From assembly GCA_030248215.1 (NCBI GenBank), contig JASANG010003323.1, forward strand, positions 330,350 through 394,349: a DNA stretch of 64,000 nt, given 5' to 3'. Below are positions 33,676-44,890 of this stretch, piece by piece. A program made the position numbers and the translations under genes. Origin of the DNA: Enoplolaimus lenunculus (lineage: Eukaryota > Nematoda > Enoplea > Enoplida > Thoracostomopsidae). The notes under the pieces are model-generated. The model did not search any database. It had not been told where the DNA came from and saw only the letters and a list, made by a program, of their open reading frames with translations. Numbering within the stretch: position 1 is the stretch's first letter; every line of letters starts with the position of its first letter.

Positions 33676-33722
33676 ACATGTATATATGTATATATAATAT
33701 ATACATATGTATTATTTAATGT
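33676..33722. repeat. AT-rich palindrome
   Basis: ATTAAATAATATACATGTAT is mirrored by ATACATATGTATTATTTAAT across a TATATA centre, next to the telomere-like array. Confidence 0.75.
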
Positions 33723-33964
33723 TGAAAACATTTCGTCACGAAACGTGCTATAAGCGTTAAGATTTGGTACCTTTGTTCATATTCTCAATTGTATGTAGCA
33801 CCGATTACCCGCAGAGCATAGGTCTTGTATCTTAGGAATTAAAAAATAGTGAGATTTGAAATTCAACACATTTTTCAACATTTGATTTGCTTTTTTTACA
33901 TTTCAACAAAGTTTGAGATCCGTAACTACAAAAGTTAGTGAGTTTGAAAACGTATCGGTAACTA

Positions 33965-34098
33965 CACTATAAAAAATGGGCAATCAAATTGACTCTCTCG
34001 GAAATAGGCTGTTCCTGACTACACAACCTGAGTCAAATTTGACGTCAGGAAAAGCCTATTTTCGAGAGAGTCAATTTGACTCACCATTTTTTACAGAG
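33965..34098. mobile_element. Family B MITE with TA target duplication
   Basis: CACTATAAAAAATGGGCAAT and GACTCACCATTTTTTACAGAG, with TA on both sides. It is shorter than the 6862 copy. Confidence 0.75.
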
Positions 34099-34231
34099 TA
34101 GTGACAGGTGGTGTATATGCGATTTGAAAATATGGGTCATTTATGTAAACTTTTGGCCTTCATCGGTACATTGATCATTGTATAAATATTACTTGTGTGT
34201 GATGTATTTAACATGGTAGACTATATTTTTG

Positions 34232-34378
34232 GCACTTGTAAAGATCAGGGGCGGAGCGGATTTCTGTGGGACTGCAATAGAATAAGCTTAAGTTTTAGGC
34301 TAAATTTTGACTTAGGCTTAGGCTTGGGTTTGTGAATATGCTTTATATTACAGTTACGGCCCTGTTCTATACATTGGC
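34232..34378. mobile_element. Family A(i) element
   Basis: ACTTGTAAAGATCAGGGGCG to GGCCCTGTTCTATACATTGG with GGCTTAGGCTTGGG inside. An (AT)n run follows to 34440. Confidence 0.65.
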
Positions 34379-34494
34379 CATATTTTATTTTATATATAAT
34401 ATATATATTTATATATATATATATAAATTTATATATATTTTATTTTTGAACACAACCTTTTGGCACACTTTAGCGGTATGCTTACCAGTTATCA

Positions 34495-34751
34495 CACTGT
34501 AAATTGCAGTGAGTTGGTTTCAACTCAGAATGAGTTGAATCCCTCAGTGTGGGTTATGACTGTCAGAACTTACAATTGTGAGTTCATTCCACTCATTCTA
34601 GTTTAATTCATCAACTCCACCGGAGTTAACTCAACTGAGTGAGAATCAACTCAACTCAGAACCAGTTGAGGTTTACTGTAATTAACTCAGAGTAAGTTAA
34701 AGTTTAACATTCCATCTGAGTTTATTAATTAACTCATTGGAAATTACAGTG
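34495..34751. mobile_element. Family C element, intact
   Basis: CACTGTAAATTGCAGTGAGT and ACTCATTGGAAATTACAGTG are inverted ends; the interior is GAGTTGA/TCAACTC rich. Confidence 0.75.
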
Positions 34752-35042
34752 CACCAGGTGGCGCAAATTGGCACAGAAGTTGATGAAATCCAAATCAAAT
34801 GCGAAATATGTGCTTAATTATCACTTAGCAGTTTGGAAAGCGACAAGTACTCACCTATGAGCAACTGGTAATTGGCGCTACACAATTACACACGGTTGAC
34901 AATACGGGTCAATGATATAGCTTGCATAATTCGTTCGTTGCTAAGTTGCTTGCTTATGAAAGCATTTAAAATCATGTATTCAATATGTTTAATACGGTTT
35001 TTTTACAATGAAATGTAGACCTGTAACTCGTTGGTCTATAAA

Positions 35043-35290
35043 CACTGTAAACTGCAGTGAGTTGATTTTAACTCAGAATGAGTTGAAGCCACTCAGAAGC
35101 ATGAGCTGTGAATTAGGTCTTTCAAAATTCATAATTCTCAATTGAATTAACTCGTTCGGAGAGTGAACTAAACAACTCACTCGGAATTAAATAAACTTAG
35201 AGTAACTTGATATTTAGTGCTATTAACTCAGAAATAAACAAAAATAACTAATTCTATACTATGAGTTGATTCATCAACTCACTACAATTG
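35043..35290. mobile_element. Family C element
   Basis: CACTGTAAACTGCAGTGAGT, interior TCAGAATGAGTTGAAGCC, and right end near CATCAACTCACTACAATTG. It abuts the macrosatellite. Confidence 0.6.
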
Positions 35291-35316
35291 TACAAAGAAG
35301 GACCATTCCAGCTTAA

Positions 35317-38300
35317 TAAAGATTTGTCACGAAGAAATAACAGAGGGTAAAGTTGAATTTCAACGATAGTTGACATTTTGTTCGTTGAACTACGGACGTA
35401 TAAATATACTTTTTGAATATTTTAAATACCTTCAGGTGTCGTCTTGCGGTGGGTGGCATTTTACGCGAAATGTCAACCAGGGCCAGACGGCACCGTGTCA
35501 AAGGTATATATAGTGTTTCGGATTTAAGATTAACCCCTTCTCATATTGAGTTGCCTGTAGGCAACTCAGCGCAGTGTATATACGTTAAATAGTATATATC
35601 GCACCGTGTTTAACAATTGCAACACGTATACATAGTACTAAATCACCACAATGACATGAGAGCCCCCATTCGTGCACAACTGAGTACACGCAATTCCAGA
35701 TCACTTTGTGGCGTAGCTACAATTTACTAGGTCGGATATCCTTAAGTATTGATACAAACTTTTCAACCTTCGTGGTAGATCTCGTGGTAAAGTCTTGCCT
35801 GCTCAAGGCAATAACGCGTGCGCTTTGCTCAAGCAACGTCCTACAATATAGTTTGCTGCGCGGATTATGCAACTTTTGCGTAGACGGTGTAGCGGACATT
35901 TCCATACCGTCGATATTTGCCTTTAATGTCCCACTCAACTGTACAATAGGTATCGAATGTTTTCTATATAGATAGTTCGCTTAAAAAATTATATTTTTCG
36001 CAAAATTTTAGGTTTCTTCATAATTTAGTTTTTCCTCAAAAATTTCGATTTCCCGCCAAAATTTGAATTTTGCCGCTAAAATTTAGATTGTCCCGCTAAA
36101 AGTTGAATGTTCTCGCTAAAATTTGAATGTTCCCGCCAAAATTTGAATATTCCCGCCAAAATTTAAATGTTGCCACTAAAATTGGAATATTCCCGCATAA
36201 AATTTGAATTTCCCGCCAAAATTCAAATTCTCCCGGCAAAATTTGAATTTCCCGCCAAAATTTGAATTTCCCGCCAAAATTTAAGTTCTCCCGCCAAAAT
36301 TTGAATTTTCTCACCAAATTTAAATACTGCCGCCAAAATTTCAATTTTTCTGCAAATTTGGATTTATAACCAAAATTTAAGTTCTTCCGCCAAAATTTGA
36401 ATATTCCCGCATAAAAGCAGAATTTCCCGCCAAAATTCAAATTCTCCCGCCAAAATTTGAATTTCCCGCCAAAATTTTAATATTAGCGCTAAAATTTGAC
36501 TTTCCAGCCAAAATTCCAATTCTACCGCCAAAATTTGAATTTTTACGCCAAAATTTGAATTTCCCGCCAAAATTTAAATTCTCCCACCAAAATCTAAATT
36601 CTCCGCCAAAATTTGAATTTCCCACCAAAACTTGGTTTTACCCTTAAAATTTGAATTTCCCGCCAGAATTTAAACTTCTTTCAAAAGTTGTTATTTCCCG
36701 CCTGATTTTAAGCCACCATCACAGTTTCAATTTCCTGCCAAACTAAAAAGTACGCACATTGTTCGCGGATTATGAATTTGTCCGCTACACCGTTGCCGAA
36801 AACGCCTAAATGTCCATCAATTTGTGTCGCAAGTGATGTGACGAAAATTGCTTTTAATAAACGGTATGGACATGTATGCTGTCTGTTCAAAACGGTAGGG
36901 ACATTGCATGTGCGGAGCGCACGCATTATAACGTGTGAATGACATTAATAAAGATTTGTCACGAAGTTAACAGAGGGTAAAGTTGAATTTCAACGATAGT
37001 TGACATTTTGTTCGTTGAACTACGGTCGTATAAATATACTTTTTGAATATTTTAAATACCTTCAGGTGTCGTCTTGCGGTGGGTGGCATTTTACGCGAAA
37101 TGTCAACCAGGGCCAGACGGCACCGTGTCAAAGGTATATATAGTGTTTCGGATTTAAGATTAACCCCTTCTCATATTGAGTTGCCTGTAGGCAACTCAGC
37201 GCAGTGTATATACGTTAAATAGTATATATCGCATCGTGTTTAACAATTGCAACACGTATACATAGTACTAAATCACCACAATGACATGAGAGCCCCCATT
37301 CGTACACAACTGAGTACACGCAATTCCAGATCACTTTGTGGCGTAGCTACAATTTACTAGGTCGGATATCCTTAAGTATTGATACAAACTTTTCAACCTT
37401 CGTGGTAGATGTCGTGGTAAAGTCTTGCCTGCTCAAGGCAATAACGCGTGCGCTTTGCTCAAGCAACGTCCTACAATATAGTTTGCTGCGCGGATTATGC
37501 AACTTTTGCGTAGACGGTGTAGCGGACATTTCCATACCGTCGATATTTGCCTTTAATGTCCCACTCAACTGTACAATAGGTATCGAATGTTTTCTATATA
37601 GATAGTTCGCTTAAAAAATTATATTTTTCGCAAAATTTTAGGTTTCTTCATAATTTAGTTTTTCCTCAAAAATTTCGATTTCCCGCCAAAATTTGAATTT
37701 TGCCGCTAAAATTTAGATTGTCCCGCTAAAAGTTGAATGTTCTCGCTAAAATTTGAATATTCCCGCCAAAATTTAAATGTTGCCACTAAAATTGGAATAT
37801 TCCCGCATAAAATTTGAATTTCCCGCCAAAATTCAAATTCTCCCGGCAAAATTTGAATTTCCCGCCAAAATTTGAATTTCCCGCCAAAATTTAAGTTCTC
37901 CCGCCAAAATTTGAATTTTCTCACCAAATTTAAATACTGCCGCCAAAATTTCAATTTTTCTGCAAATTTGGATTTATAACCAAAATTTAAGTTCTTCCGC
38001 CAAAATTTGAATATTCCCGCATAAAAGCAGAATTTCCCGCCAAAATTCAAATTCTCCCGCCAAAATTTGAATTTCCCGCCAAAATTTGAATTTCCCGCCA
38101 AAATTTTAATATTAGCGCTAAAATTTGACTTTCCAGCCAAAATTCCAATTCTACCGCCAAAATTTGAATTTTTACGCCAAAATTTGAATTTCCCGCCAAA
38201 ATTTAAATTCTCCCACCAGAATCTAAATTCTCCGCCAAAATTTGAATTTCCCACCAAAACTTGGTTTTACCCTTAAAATTTGAATTTCCCGCCAGAATTT

Positions 38301-41300
38301 AAACTTCTTTCAAAAGTTGTTATTTCCCGCCTGATTTTAAGCCACCATCACAGTTTCAATTTCCTGCTAAATTAAAAAGTACGCACACTGTTCGCGGATT
38401 ATGAATTTGTCCGCTACACCGTTGCCGAAAACGCCTAAATGTCCATCAATTTGTGTCGCAAGTGATGTGACGAAAATTGCTTTTAATAAACGGTATGGAC
38501 ATGTATGCTGTCTGTTCAAAACGGTAGGGACATTGCATGTGCGGAGCGCACGCATTATAACGTGTGAATGACATTAATAAAGATTTGTCACGAAGTTAAC
38601 AGAGGGTAAAGTTGAATTTCAACGATAGTTGACATTTTGTTCGTTGAACTACGGTCGTATAAATATACTTTTTGAATATTTTAAATACCTTCAGGTGTCG
38701 TCTTGCGGTGGGTGGCATTTTACGCGAAATGTCAACCAGGGCCAGACGGCACCGTGTCAAAGGTATATATAGTGTTTCGGATTTAAGATTAACCCCTTCT
38801 CATATTGAGTTGCCTGTAGGCAACTCAGCGCAGTGTATATACGTTAAATAGTATATATTGCATCGTGTTTAACAATTGCAACACGTATACATAGTACTAA
38901 ATCACCACAATGACATGAGAGCCCCCATTCGTACACAACTGAGTACACGCAATTCCAGATCACTTTGTGGCGTAGCTACAATTTACTAGGTCGGATATCC
39001 TTAAGTATTGATACAAACTTTTCAACCTTCGTGGTAGATCTCGTGGTAAAGTCTTGCCTGCTCAAGGCAATAACGCGTGCGCTTTGCTCAAGCAACGTCC
39101 TACAATATAGTTTGCTGCGCGGATTATGCAACTTTTGCGTAGACGGTGTAGCGGACATTTCCATACCGTCGATATTTGCCTTTAATGTCCCACTCAACTG
39201 TACAATAGGTATCGAATGTTTTCTATATAGATAGTTCGCTTAAAAAATTATATTTTTCGCAAAATTTTAGGTTTCTTCATAATTTAGTTTTTCCTCAAAA
39301 ATTTCGATTTCCCGCCAAAATTTGAATTTTGCCGCTAAAATTTAGATTGTCCCGCTAAAAGTTGAATGTTCTCGCTAAAATTTGAATGTTCCCGCCAAAA
39401 TTTGAATATTCCCGCCAAAATTTAAATGTTGCCACTAAAATTGGAATATTCCCGCATAAAATTTGAATTTCCCGCCAAAATTCAAATTCTCCCGGCAAAA
39501 TTTGAATTTCCCGCCAAAATTTGAATTTCCCGCCAAAATTTAAGTTCTCCCGCCAAAATTTGAATTTTCTCACCAAATTTAAATACTGCCGCCAAAATTT
39601 CAATTTTTCTGCAAATTTGGATTTATAACCAAAATTTAAGTTCTTCCGCCAAAATTTGAATATTCCCGCATAAAAGCAGAATTTCCCGCCAAAATTCAAA
39701 TTCTCCCGCCAAAATTTGAATTTCCCGCCAAAATTTGAATTTCCCGCCAAAATTTTAATATTAGTGCTAAAATTTGACTTTCCAGCCAAAATTCCAATTC
39801 TACCGCCAAAATTTGAATTTTTACGCCAAAATTTGAATTTCCCGCCAAAATTTAAATTCTCCCACCAGAATCTAAATTCTCCGCCAAAATTTGAATTTCC
39901 CACCAAAACTTGGTTTTACCCTTAAAATTTGAATTTCCCGCCAGAATTTAAACTTTTTTCAAAAGTTGTTATTTCCCGCCTGATTTTAAGCCACCATCAC
40001 AGTTTCAATTTCCTGCCAAATTAAAAAGTACGCACACTGTTCGCGGATTATGAATTTGTCCGCTACACCGTTGCCGAAAACGCCTAAATGTCCATCAATT
40101 TGTGTCGCAAGTGATGTGACGAAAATTGCTTTTAATAAACGGTATGGACATGTATGCTGTCTGTTCAAAACGGTAGGGACATTGCATGTGCGGAGCGCAC
40201 GCATTATAACGTGTGAATGACATTAATAAAGATTTGTCACGAAGTTAACAGAGGGTAAAGTTGAATTTCAACGATAGTTGACATTTTGTTCGTTGAACTA
40301 CGGTCGTATAAATATACTTTTTGAATATTTTAAATACCTTCAGGTGTCGTCTTGCGGTGGGTGGCATTTTACGCGAAATGTCAACCAGGGCCAGACGGCA
40401 CCGTGTCAAAGGTATATATAGTGTTTCGGATTTAAGATTAACCCCTTCTCATATTGAGTTGCCTGTAGGCAACTCAGCGCAGTGTATATACGTTAAATAG
40501 TATATATCGCATCGTGTTTAACAATTGCAACACGTATACATAGTACTAAATCACCACAATGACATGAGAGCCCCCATTCGTACACAACTGAGTACACGCA
40601 ATTCCAGATCACTTTGTGGCGTAGCTACAATTTACTAGGTCGGATATCCTTAAGTATTGATACAAACTTTTCAACCTTCGTGGTAGATCTCGTGGTAAAG
40701 TCTTGCCTGCTCAAGGCAATAACGCGTGCGCTTTGCTCAAGCAACGTCCTACAATATAGTTTGCTGCGCGGATTATGCAACTTTTGCGTAGACGGTGTAG
40801 CGGACATTTCCATACCGTCGATATTTGCCTTTAATGTCCCACTCAACTGTACAATAGGTATCGAATGTTTTCTATATAGATAGTTCGCTTGAAAAATTAT
40901 ATTTTTCGCAAAATTTTAGGTTTCTTCATAATTTAGTTTTTCCTCAAAAATTTCGATTTCCCGCCAAAATTTGAATTTTGCCGCTAAAATTTAGATTGTC
41001 CCGCTAAAAGTTGAATGTTCTCGCTAAAATTTGAATGTTCCCGCCAAAATTTTAATATTCCCGCCAAAATTTAAATGTTGCCACTAAAATTGGAATATTC
41101 CCGCATAAAATTTGAATTTCCCGCCAAAATTCAAATTCTCCCGGCAAAATTTGAATTTCCCGCCAAAATTTGAATTTCCCGCCAAAATTTAAGTTCTCCC
41201 GCCAAAATTTGAATTTTCTCACCAAATTTAAATACTGCCGCCAAAATTTCAATTTTTCTGCAAATTTGGATTTATAACCAAAATTTAAGTTCTTCCGCCA

Positions 41301-42262
41301 AAATTTGAATATTCCCGCATAAAAGCAGAATTTCCCGCCAAAATTCAAATTCTCCCGCCAAAATTTGAATTTCCCGCCAAAATTTGAATTTCCCGCCAAA
41401 ATTTTAATATTAGCGCTAAAATTTGACTTTCCAGCCAAAATTCCAATTCTACCGCCAAAATTTGAATTTTTACGCCAAAATTTGAATTTCCCGCCAAAAT
41501 TTAAATTCTCCCACCAGAATCTAAATTCTCCGCCAAAATTTGAATTTCCCACCAAAACTTGGTTTTACCCTTAAAATTTGAATTTCCCGCCAGAATTTAA
41601 ACTTCTTTCAAAAGTTGTTATTTCCCGCCTGATTTTAAGCCACCATCACAGTTTCAATTTCCTGCCAAATTAAAAAGTACGCACACTGTTCGCGGATTAT
41701 GAATTTGTCCGCTACACCGTTGCCGAAAACGCCTAAATGTCCATCAATTTGTGTCGCAAGTGATGTGACGAAAATTGCTTTTAATAAACGGTATGGACAT
41801 GTATGCTGTCTGTTCAAAACGGTAGGGACATTGCATGTGCGGAGCGCACGCATTATAACGTGTGAATGACATTAATAAACATTTGTCACGAAGTTAACAG
41901 AGGGTAAAGTTGAATTTCAACGATAGTTGACATTTTGTTCGTTGAACTACGGTCGTATAAATATACTTTTTGAATATTTTAAATACCTTCAGGTGTCGTC
42001 TTGCGGTGGGTGGCATTTTACGCGAAATGTCAACCAGGGCCAGACGGCACCGTGTCAAAGGTATATATAGTGTTTCGGATTTAAGATTAACCCCTTCTCA
42101 TCAATGACATGAGAGCCCCCATTCGTACACAACTGAGTACACGCAATTCCAGATCACTTTGTGGCGTAGCTACAATTTACTAGGTCGGATATCCTTAAGT
42201 ATTGATACAAACTTTTCAACCTTCGTGGTAGATCTCGTGGTAAAGTCTTGCCTGCTCAAGGC
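35317..42262 (+). repeat. Macrosatellite: four 1.63-1.65 kb tandem units and a partial fifth
   Basis: The marker TAAAGATTTGTCACGAAG recurs at steps of 1632, 1629, 1649 and 1649 bp (units starting near 35317, 36949, 38578, 40227, 41876). Units differ by few bases. Each has about 1 kb of complex sequence, including the hairpin GAGTTGCCTGTAGGCAACTC and a TATATATAGTG run, and about 620-650 bp of degenerate CCCGCCAAAATTTGAATT repeats. The fifth unit lacks about 105 bp around the hairpin and stops near 42262. Frames of 89, 73, 72 and 183 aa recur in every unit only because the DNA does. Confidence 0.95.
36050..36670 (+). repeat. CCCGCCAAAATTTGAA block, unit 1
   Basis: Degenerate repeats of about 17-18 bp. 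Equivalent blocks lie at 37680-38300, 39305-39950 and 40955-41600. The words TTTCCCGCC and TTTGAA are separated by AAAA in many copies. On the minus strand this reads as NFGGKFKFWREN-type peptide with no other protein feature. Confidence 0.9.
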
Positions 42263-42337
42263 ACGCGATGATAGCCCGATAACAACTTTCGCCTTTGCAA
42301 GCGCTTGATACTGGCATCATCATGTTTGTTTCATGAT

Positions 42338-42472
42338 TATCTCTTCTCACATTGAGTTGCCTATAGGCAACTCAGCGCAGTGTATATACGTTAAATAATA
42401 TATAATCGTTGCGTGTTGAACAATTACAACACGTATACATAGTACTAAATTATCACAAGACATGAGAGCCCC
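42338..42472 (+). repeat. Diverged extra copy of part of the macrosatellite unit
   Basis: CACATTGAGTTGCCTATAGG, AACTCAGCGCAGTGTATATA and GTATACATAGTACTAAAT match the 35550-35680 part of unit 1 with about 10 percent differences. The hairpin keeps its stem and changes its loop, and it lies outside the main array. Confidence 0.75.
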
Positions 42473-42487
42473 CCTCGGGCTCGAACG

Positions 42488-42615
42488 TCAAGCTCCTATA
42501 GCTGAGTGGTGATGGTATACGCCTCCCACTCCAGTCACTGGAGTTCGAATCCAAGCATAAAAGTAGGTCTCAGGGAAAATAGAAAATATTCATATGAGAA
42601 AGGGTTAAAGACATA
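42488..42615 (+). repeat. tRNA-derived SINE, copy 2
   Basis: GCTCCTATAGCTGAGTGGTG is an A-box-like head and GGAGTTCGAATCC a good B box. The acceptor stem does not close and the tail CATAAAAGTAGG then AAAATAGAAAATATTCAT is shared with 26880-27010. It is a tRNA-headed SINE rather than a working tRNA gene. Confidence 0.6.
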
Positions 42616-42784
42616 CTAACTGAGAATTTTTCCATTAATGCTTATTATAGCTAACTGGCAATTGTATGCAACTTTTTCTTAAGGACCATGCTGTACATCG
42701 TACAATTTAGGTTAGATTGTATGACCAGATTTTTCTGTTCCATCGTCGGGTGGGGGCAATTTGTTTAAAACAAGCAAATAAGAA

Positions 42785-42955
42785 TTATGGCCAATGTTAT
42801 TACTTTTAGGGCAGTAACAGCAGGTTAAGCACATTCGTAAGATCAAAGCCTAAAAGATAAGTCTAAACCTAGACAAAAATATAAGGCTTATAAAGCCTAT
42901 CTTTTGCAATCCCAGCAGAAAGGGGAAACGACCCTAAAAAGTAACCATGGGCCAA
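42785..42955. mobile_element. Family A(ii) element
   Basis: GGCCAATGTTATTACTTTTA to AAAAAGTAACCATGGGCC with weak CCTAAA units. 42956-43330 holds short open frames without protein character. Confidence 0.6.
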
Positions 42956-43329
42956 TGTCTAAATTTTTGTGGACAGCGTGCGTGAACCGAAACAAATTCA
43001 GCGCCAGGTATTGTAACTTGTTGAAGGAATTTCGCGAGCAAATATTTAGACACAAAATTTTCTACTCCAATGCAAACACCCAAATTGGAATTTGGTCGGG
43101 CAATCAAATGCGCAAATGCCGCACGTCTGAAAATTGAGTGCAGTTAAGCAGCGAAGTGAACCTTGTAACGAAGGGATCGAGAAACCAGACGCGGTATAAA
43201 AAAGTACAAAAGCAAAAACTCAGTTTTACTTGGTATCAATGGTCCATGTATATCCGATCCATCGATGCTTTCCTAGTTTCACTCTTGTCTTTGATAAAAA
43301 TGTATGTTATATATAAGTAGAGCTAGGAT

Positions 43330-43610
43330 GTGTGTTTTGCAGAGTGCAACCGGATGTGAAAAATACCGTAGCCGGAGTGGAGGTCAGCGATACTATACCG
43401 GAACCGACGACTAGTTTTTGACCAAGTGAGAATGTTTAAGCTAATATGTTATTAATATTATTTTGGCAACCACGAATAACTGCGATCAGAATGAAATCGG
43501 ATGTGAAAAATATCCCTAATGAGAAAGCGAAGGTCAACGATATTACCAGGTTACGAAACGGGGCGTGAAACCGGAGATGTTCTTTTCTACGGTTTTCTAC
43601 AGACGGTTTG
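43330..43610. repeat. Family F-like remnant
   Basis: GCAGAGTGCAACCGGATGTG, CCGTAGCCGGAGTGGAGGTC and a second GAAATCGGATGTGAAAAATA further on; the right end is not clear. 43611-44243 shows nothing supported. Confidence 0.4.
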
Positions 43611-44243
43611 AACGGTTGAGTAAGATCTCATTGTGTTAAAGCTTCTATAGCCAGTTTTTTTTGTAAAAAAACATCTGAATGCGGTCGGCCTGAGGACTTG
43701 ACAACAATTTTTCGTTCAACCGAACGTTGTCTTGTATTTGCGTTTATAAATAGACTTTTTGATAAAGACTTAGCTACTGGCTTGCGGAAACTGTGATGTT
43801 ATGCGCTTACATCTCTATTTGATCTATGATCGGATCAGCGATATCTGTTATAGATCGTAAATCGAGTCGAGACGAAATTTATCGAAAAGTGATTGCAGGT
43901 TTCGGACATTTTTTGGCGGATAAGTCACATGTAGCCAATAATATATGTTATTTCTCAATTTCATGTTCACTCAACGTTTTTAGGGGTTTCATGCAGCGGG
44001 TAGCTCTACCCCCGTACTCCCGATGACCTTCAACTAATTATTAACTCTGTGGGGGTGCCGCCCCTTACGCCCCCGACAAAGCATTTTCGATATAGCCTGG
44101 TAATACTTTACTTCGGCTTTGTTCACAAGCGAGCGACCTCATTGCGACTGAGCTACATATTTAAGATTTTCAGCAGAGCTTCACACTGCCGTACAGTGTT
44201 AAGTTGATCAAGTAATCGTTACAATATTATATATGCACGTAAT

Positions 44244-44678
44244 AGGGTGCAACCGGAATTACCGTCCCGGCGGTTTTTCGCCGTCCGGTTCCAGTAAATT
44301 TTTACTGGAACTAAAAAGTCCGGAAGTATTAATTTGGTTGTTTTTCAAATTTTCTAACCTTAGAGAAGTCTTTTTAAAGCCACTTGTTCAATTAATGACG
44401 ACGAAAATGAAACAAATTTAATTAGTAAAGTATATAAACCTTGACAATCACCGAAAATAAACCATCTGAAGTAGATCTCGCTTCCACGGATAAGGAAAAT
44501 CTTAAATACAGCATATTAAAGTGATATCTATCGTCGACTAAGGTTATTTCGCCAATAATGCAGCAGAAAAGAAAATAAAAATGAATTTTCGGTGGCATAT
44601 ATTTTTCACTTTTCGGTTCCGGTAATTTTTCAAATTTCGGTACCGGTTCCGGTAAATTTTAGTTCCGGTTGCACCCTG
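44244..44678. mobile_element. Family F element, intact
   Basis: AGGGTGCAACCGGAATTACC and AGTTCCGGTTGCACCCTGG are inverted ends; the interior shares CTTGACAATCACCGAAAATA with 926-948. It ends about 100 bp before the LOTUS-Tudor start codon. Confidence 0.8.
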
Positions 44679-44765
44679 GTACGTATATACAATAGATGTA
44701 TATATCAATATATTTGTTTGTATATATCAATAGATAGATAGATAACACTTACTGCTATTAAGCTT

Positions 44766-44780
44766 CACTAAACAGTAATC
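44766..44780 (+). promoter_or_regulatory. Possible acceptor just upstream of the LOTUS-Tudor ATG
   Basis: CACTAAACAG ends five bases before ATG, as at nematode spliced-leader acceptors, but the pyrimidine tract is poor. Confidence 0.25.
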
Positions 44781-44890
44781 ATGCCGGACGAGCAAGATCC
44801 ACTGAAAAATTTAAAATGTGAAATTAAAGCCATTTTGTTGTCTGCTGCACAAACTGGCCGAACAATTGCAGAAGTTGATGCGGACTACAA
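44781..44890 (+). CDS. LOTUS-Tudor exon 1: start and first half of LOTUS 1
   Basis: ATG at 44781 opens MPDEQDPLKNLKCEIKAILL and continues SAAQTGRTIAEVDADY, the helix and turn that begin a LOTUS domain. It ends in phase 2 before GTATAT. Confidence 0.7.

Noticed and set aside
33330-33731. 133-aa LRLRVGLRL frame and 75-aa RKRKPMRKRK frame
   Set aside because: Both are translations of the telomere-like hexamer array.
35706-35975. 89-aa plus-strand frame (MWRSYNLLGRISL) found in four macrosatellite units
   Set aside because: Conservation is due to the whole unit being conserved; the frame has GTG as start, no domain, and an equally long antisense frame.
37706-38257. 183-aa minus-strand frame (NFGGKFKFWREN-type), repeated in each macrosatellite unit
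   Set aside because: It is the short CCCGCCAAAATTTGAA repeat read as codons; no splice signals, no domain and frame breaks between units.
42488-42560. Functional tRNA gene
   Set aside because: A and B boxes are present but the acceptor stem does not pair, and a SINE-type tail shared with 26880-27010 follows.
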